DNA from: Candidatus Latescibacterota bacterium
Lineage (GTDB): Bacteria; Krumholzibacteriota; Krumholzibacteriia; Krumholzibacteriales; WJIX01
Assembly: GCA_030621255.1 (NCBI GenBank)
Contig: JAUXHZ010000038.1
Location: 1 to 8,125 of the forward strand
Length of the DNA: 8,125 nt
Reading direction: 5' to 3'
The notes beneath the pieces are model-generated. The model ran no database searches, was not told where the DNA came from, and saw only the letters and a program-made list of their open reading frames with translations. The translations under genes were made by a program, and so were the position numbers. Shown here in pieces: positions 6,520 through 8,125 of this stretch. How positions within the stretch are numbered: the first letter of the stretch is position 1; the number at the start of each line of letters is the position of its first letter.

Positions 6520-7791
6520 TTAAACCCCGGGCTTGCCGAGTAATCTGAACATTCTGGTTTTGTATTCCTCTACCCCGGGCTGATTAAAGGGATTTACACC
6601 GAGCAGGTGTCCGCTCACTGCGATAGACAGTTCGAAAAAGATAAATAATTCTCCTATCGAAGCTGGAGTGATCGACGGGATTTGGAGTGAGATAACCGGG
6701 ATTCCACCGGAAATATGAGCTGCTTTTGTTCCCTCATAGGCTTTCCGGTTGATCTCGCCGAGCGGTCTTCCTGCTAGATAATTAAGGTTGTCCAGATTTT
6801 CTTTATCTTCCGGAACCGTTAGATTACGCCTCGGGCGCTCCGCTATAAGGAATGTTTCAAGTATCTCTCTTGATCCATCCTGAAGAAACTGTCCCAGAGA
6901 ATGCAGATCGGTGGTCATAACGGTTGACGCGGGGAATAGCCCTTTGCCATCCTTTCCCTCTGATTCCCCGGCGAGTTGTTTCCACCATCCGCAGAAAAGA
7001 TCAAGTTCAGGATGAAAGGTTGAAAGAACTTCGATGGCGGTTCCCCGATTATGAAGAATATGCCGCAGAAGGGCGTAACGAAGCATTATATTATCTTCTT
7101 TTCCGCTGGTGTATTGCTTCATTGCGGAAGAGGCGCCGCCAATCATTTCTTTTACAGGAATGCCGGCGACAGCGCAGGGTAAAAGGCCTACGGGAGAAAG
7201 AATGCTGAATCTCCCGCCAACATCCCGGGGTATCGTAAAAGATGATATTCCTTCGGAATCCGCCATTTTTCTAAGCGCTCCGCTCTCAATATCAGTAATC
7301 GCTATTATCCTCTTTGAAGCCTCTTCTTTGCCGAATTGTTCAATAAGTTTTTTTCTTAGTAGCCTGAAAGCAATGGCGGGTTCGGTTGTTGTTCCCGACT
7401 TCGATATAACACAGAGAGCGAATCGTTTTCCGTCGAGGCTGGAAAGAAGCCGGTCGTGATAGCCGGGTGAGAGGTTGTTCCCCGCGAATATTACCGGAAA
7501 AGACCCTTCTTCCGGAAGAGCCTCAATAGCGGCCCTGGCGCCAAGGTATGACCCTCCAATCCCTATTACAACAAGGCAGTCATTTTCATCCTGTATTCTT
7601 TTCCCAGTGTTGGATATGGCATCCAGTTCACGCTCCGGTGTGTATGGCAAGTCCAGCCATCCGAGCATATTTGACCCGGCGCCTTTTCTATCCAGAAGAA
7701 ATTTAAGGGCATTGGATGCTTCCGGCATTCCTTTCTCTATTTTATCAGCGGCTACAAATTTATTTACATTTTCAGCCTCTAGAGAGATCAC
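6520..7791 (-). CDS. pgi: Glucose-6-phosphate isomerase, short bacterial type
   Basis: This cytoplasmic enzyme interconverts glucose 6-phosphate and fructose 6-phosphate in glycolysis and gluconeogenesis. At 423 aa it belongs to the compact Bacillus-like group, slightly shorter than the roughly 450 aa of those enzymes. Motifs visible are VVIGIGGSYLGARAA (74-88), the phosphate-binding SKSGTTTEPA (130-139), GGRFSILSPVGLLP (192-205), AGESEGKDGKGLFPAS (274-289), TTDLHSLGQFLQDG (293-306) and the C-terminal family signature GHLLGVNPFNQPGVEEYK (394-411). From family knowledge, E276, H297 and K411 correspond to the catalytic Glu, His and Lys. The start codon is GTG at 7791-7789, with AAAGGAA seven bases upstream; an in-frame TAA five codons before it excludes a longer protein. 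It lies 35 bp after the cyclodeaminase-like gene and two bases before apbE, so all three probably share one transcript. Confidence 0.97.
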   Translation of the reverse strand: MISLEAENVNKFVAADKIEKGMPEASNALKFLLDRKGAGSNMLGWLDLPYTPERELDAISNTGKRIQDENDCLVVIGIGGSYLGARAAIEALPEEGSFPVIFAGNNLSPGYHDRLLSSLDGKRFALCVISKSGTTTEPAIAFRLLRKKLIEQFGKEEASKRIIAITDIESGALRKMADSEGISSFTIPRDVGGRFSILSPVGLLPCAVAGIPVKEMIGGASSAMKQYTSGKEDNIMLRYALLRHILHNRGTAIEVLSTFHPELDLFCGWWKQLAGESEGKDGKGLFPASTVMTTDLHSLGQFLQDGSREILETFLIAERPRRNLTVPEDKENLDNLNYLAGRPLGEINRKAYEGTKAAHISGGIPVISLQIPSITPASIGELFIFFELSIAVSGHLLGVNPFNQPGVEEYKTRMFRLLGKPGV

Positions 7792-7798
7792 TATATAG

Positions 7799-7805
7799 TT
7801 CCTTT
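7799..7805 (-). promoter_or_regulatory. Shine-Dalgarno site for the GTG start of pgi
   Basis: Read on the - strand, AAAGGAA lies seven bases before GTG (7791-7789). With the in-frame TAA at 7806-7804 it fixes the unusual start codon, since the first in-frame ATG would be 21 codons inside the protein. Confidence 0.75.
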
Positions 7806-7826
7806 ATTTATCCGGAATTGACTGTA

Positions 7827-8125
7827 TCAATCCTGTTCCGAAAGAGCCTTTCTCGCCATGAGAACAGTTTCTTCAGTGTGCTCTACTACGTTCTTTCTGA
7901 TTTTCTCAGCATCTTTCAGTATATCGGCGCTGAATTTTTTATCTTTAATGCCGGGCAGGTTAATAATTATATTCAGAAAAGCTCCTTCAGCCGCGCTTCT
8001 AGCGGTCAAGGCGGCGACAGCGGAATCACTCAAACTGTTTTGGTTACCCTTTTCAGATGAGTGCCCGGCAAGTCTGGCAGCGTGTTCGGTTCTTTGTAAA
8101 ACACTGAAGGGTACAAGAGTGGCTT
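7827..8125 (-). CDS. Cyclodeaminase/cyclohydrolase family protein, C-terminal part
   Basis: Reading the - strand from the window edge gives 98 complete codons before a TGA at 7829-7827; the gene starts outside the window. The fragment opens with ATLVPFSVLQ and contains EKGNQNSLSDSAVAALTARS, then AEGAFLNIIINLPGIKD, and ends in a helical, charged tail. This matches the C-terminal half of the formiminotransferase-cyclodeaminase C domain (FTCD_C), where N-x-N-x-x-SD-x-x-VAAL and GA-x-LN-x-x-INL are characteristic. Such proteins convert 5-formimino-tetrahydrofolate to methenyl-tetrahydrofolate or hydrolyse methenyl-tetrahydrofolate to 10-formyl-tetrahydrofolate; the fragment cannot tell which. Stand-alone domains are about 200 aa, so roughly half is missing. 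A TTG at 8033-8031 is internal, because conserved sequence continues upstream of it. It is probably co-transcribed with pgi and apbE. Confidence 0.85.
   Translation of the reverse strand, partial: ATLVPFSVLQRTEHAARLAGHSSEKGNQNSLSDSAVAALTARSAAEGAFLNIIINLPGIKDKKFSADILKDAEKIRKNVVEHTEETVLMARKALSEQD

Noticed and set aside
8031..8033. TTG at 8033-8031 (- strand) as the start of a small 68-aa gene
   Set aside because: Family-typical sequence (ATLVPF..., EKGNQNS) continues in frame upstream to the window edge, so the gene is a partial larger one.
7475..8060. Open frames on the + strand opposite pgi and the cyclodeaminase-like gene
   Set aside because: Both opposite-strand genes are conserved in sequence. 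These + frames have no recognisable domain and no clear ribosome site.

Overview
The window holds one complete Rnf operon (rnfA-B-C-D-G-E, + strand, 220-5476). It converges on a second cluster read from the - strand: the 3' part of a formiminotransferase-cyclodeaminase-type gene (8125-7827, cut by the window edge), a glucose-6-phosphate isomerase gene (7791-6520) and an apbE gene (6517-5450). Coding density is very high. The only non-coding stretch over 100 bp is the AT-rich leader before rnfA (1-219). I see no RNA gene, mobile element, CRISPR array or convincing intrinsic terminator.

The gene order A-B-C-D-G-E is the one known from Rhodobacter and E. coli (rsx). The proteins look more like those of anaerobes: RnfC is short (about 440 aa, without the long C-terminal extension of the enterobacterial protein), and RnfB carries extra C-terminal ferredoxin-like cysteines as in clostridial and thermotogal proteins. 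The isomerase is the short Bacillus-like type. ApbE has a lipoprotein-like signal, so it probably acts outside the cytoplasmic membrane. I infer an anaerobic or fermentative bacterium, probably diderm and possibly from a little-cultivated phylum. The window alone does not fix the taxon.

The genes make functional sense together. Rnf moves electrons between reduced ferredoxin and NAD+ and couples this to Na+ or H+ export. RnfB takes electrons from ferredoxin, RnfC handles NAD(H) and FMN, RnfA and RnfE form the membrane core with a shared Fe-S centre, and RnfD and RnfG carry covalently bound FMN. ApbE is the FAD:protein FMN transferase that attaches those flavins, and its gene meets the 3' end of rnfE in a 27-bp convergent overlap. 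Within the Rnf operon, rnfB/rnfC and rnfG/rnfE overlap by one base (TGATG and TAATG). Strong Shine-Dalgarno sites place the rnfB start at 863 and support a TTG start for rnfD.

I found no clearly new system. The points worth a second look are variations inside a known complex: an RnfB third ferredoxin module that has lost exactly the four ligands of one cluster, unusual flavinylation motifs in RnfD and RnfG, a lysine-rich N-terminal extension on RnfD, a CxxC tail on RnfE encoded partly within the antisense overlap with apbE, and a two-part hairpin between rnfC and rnfD.
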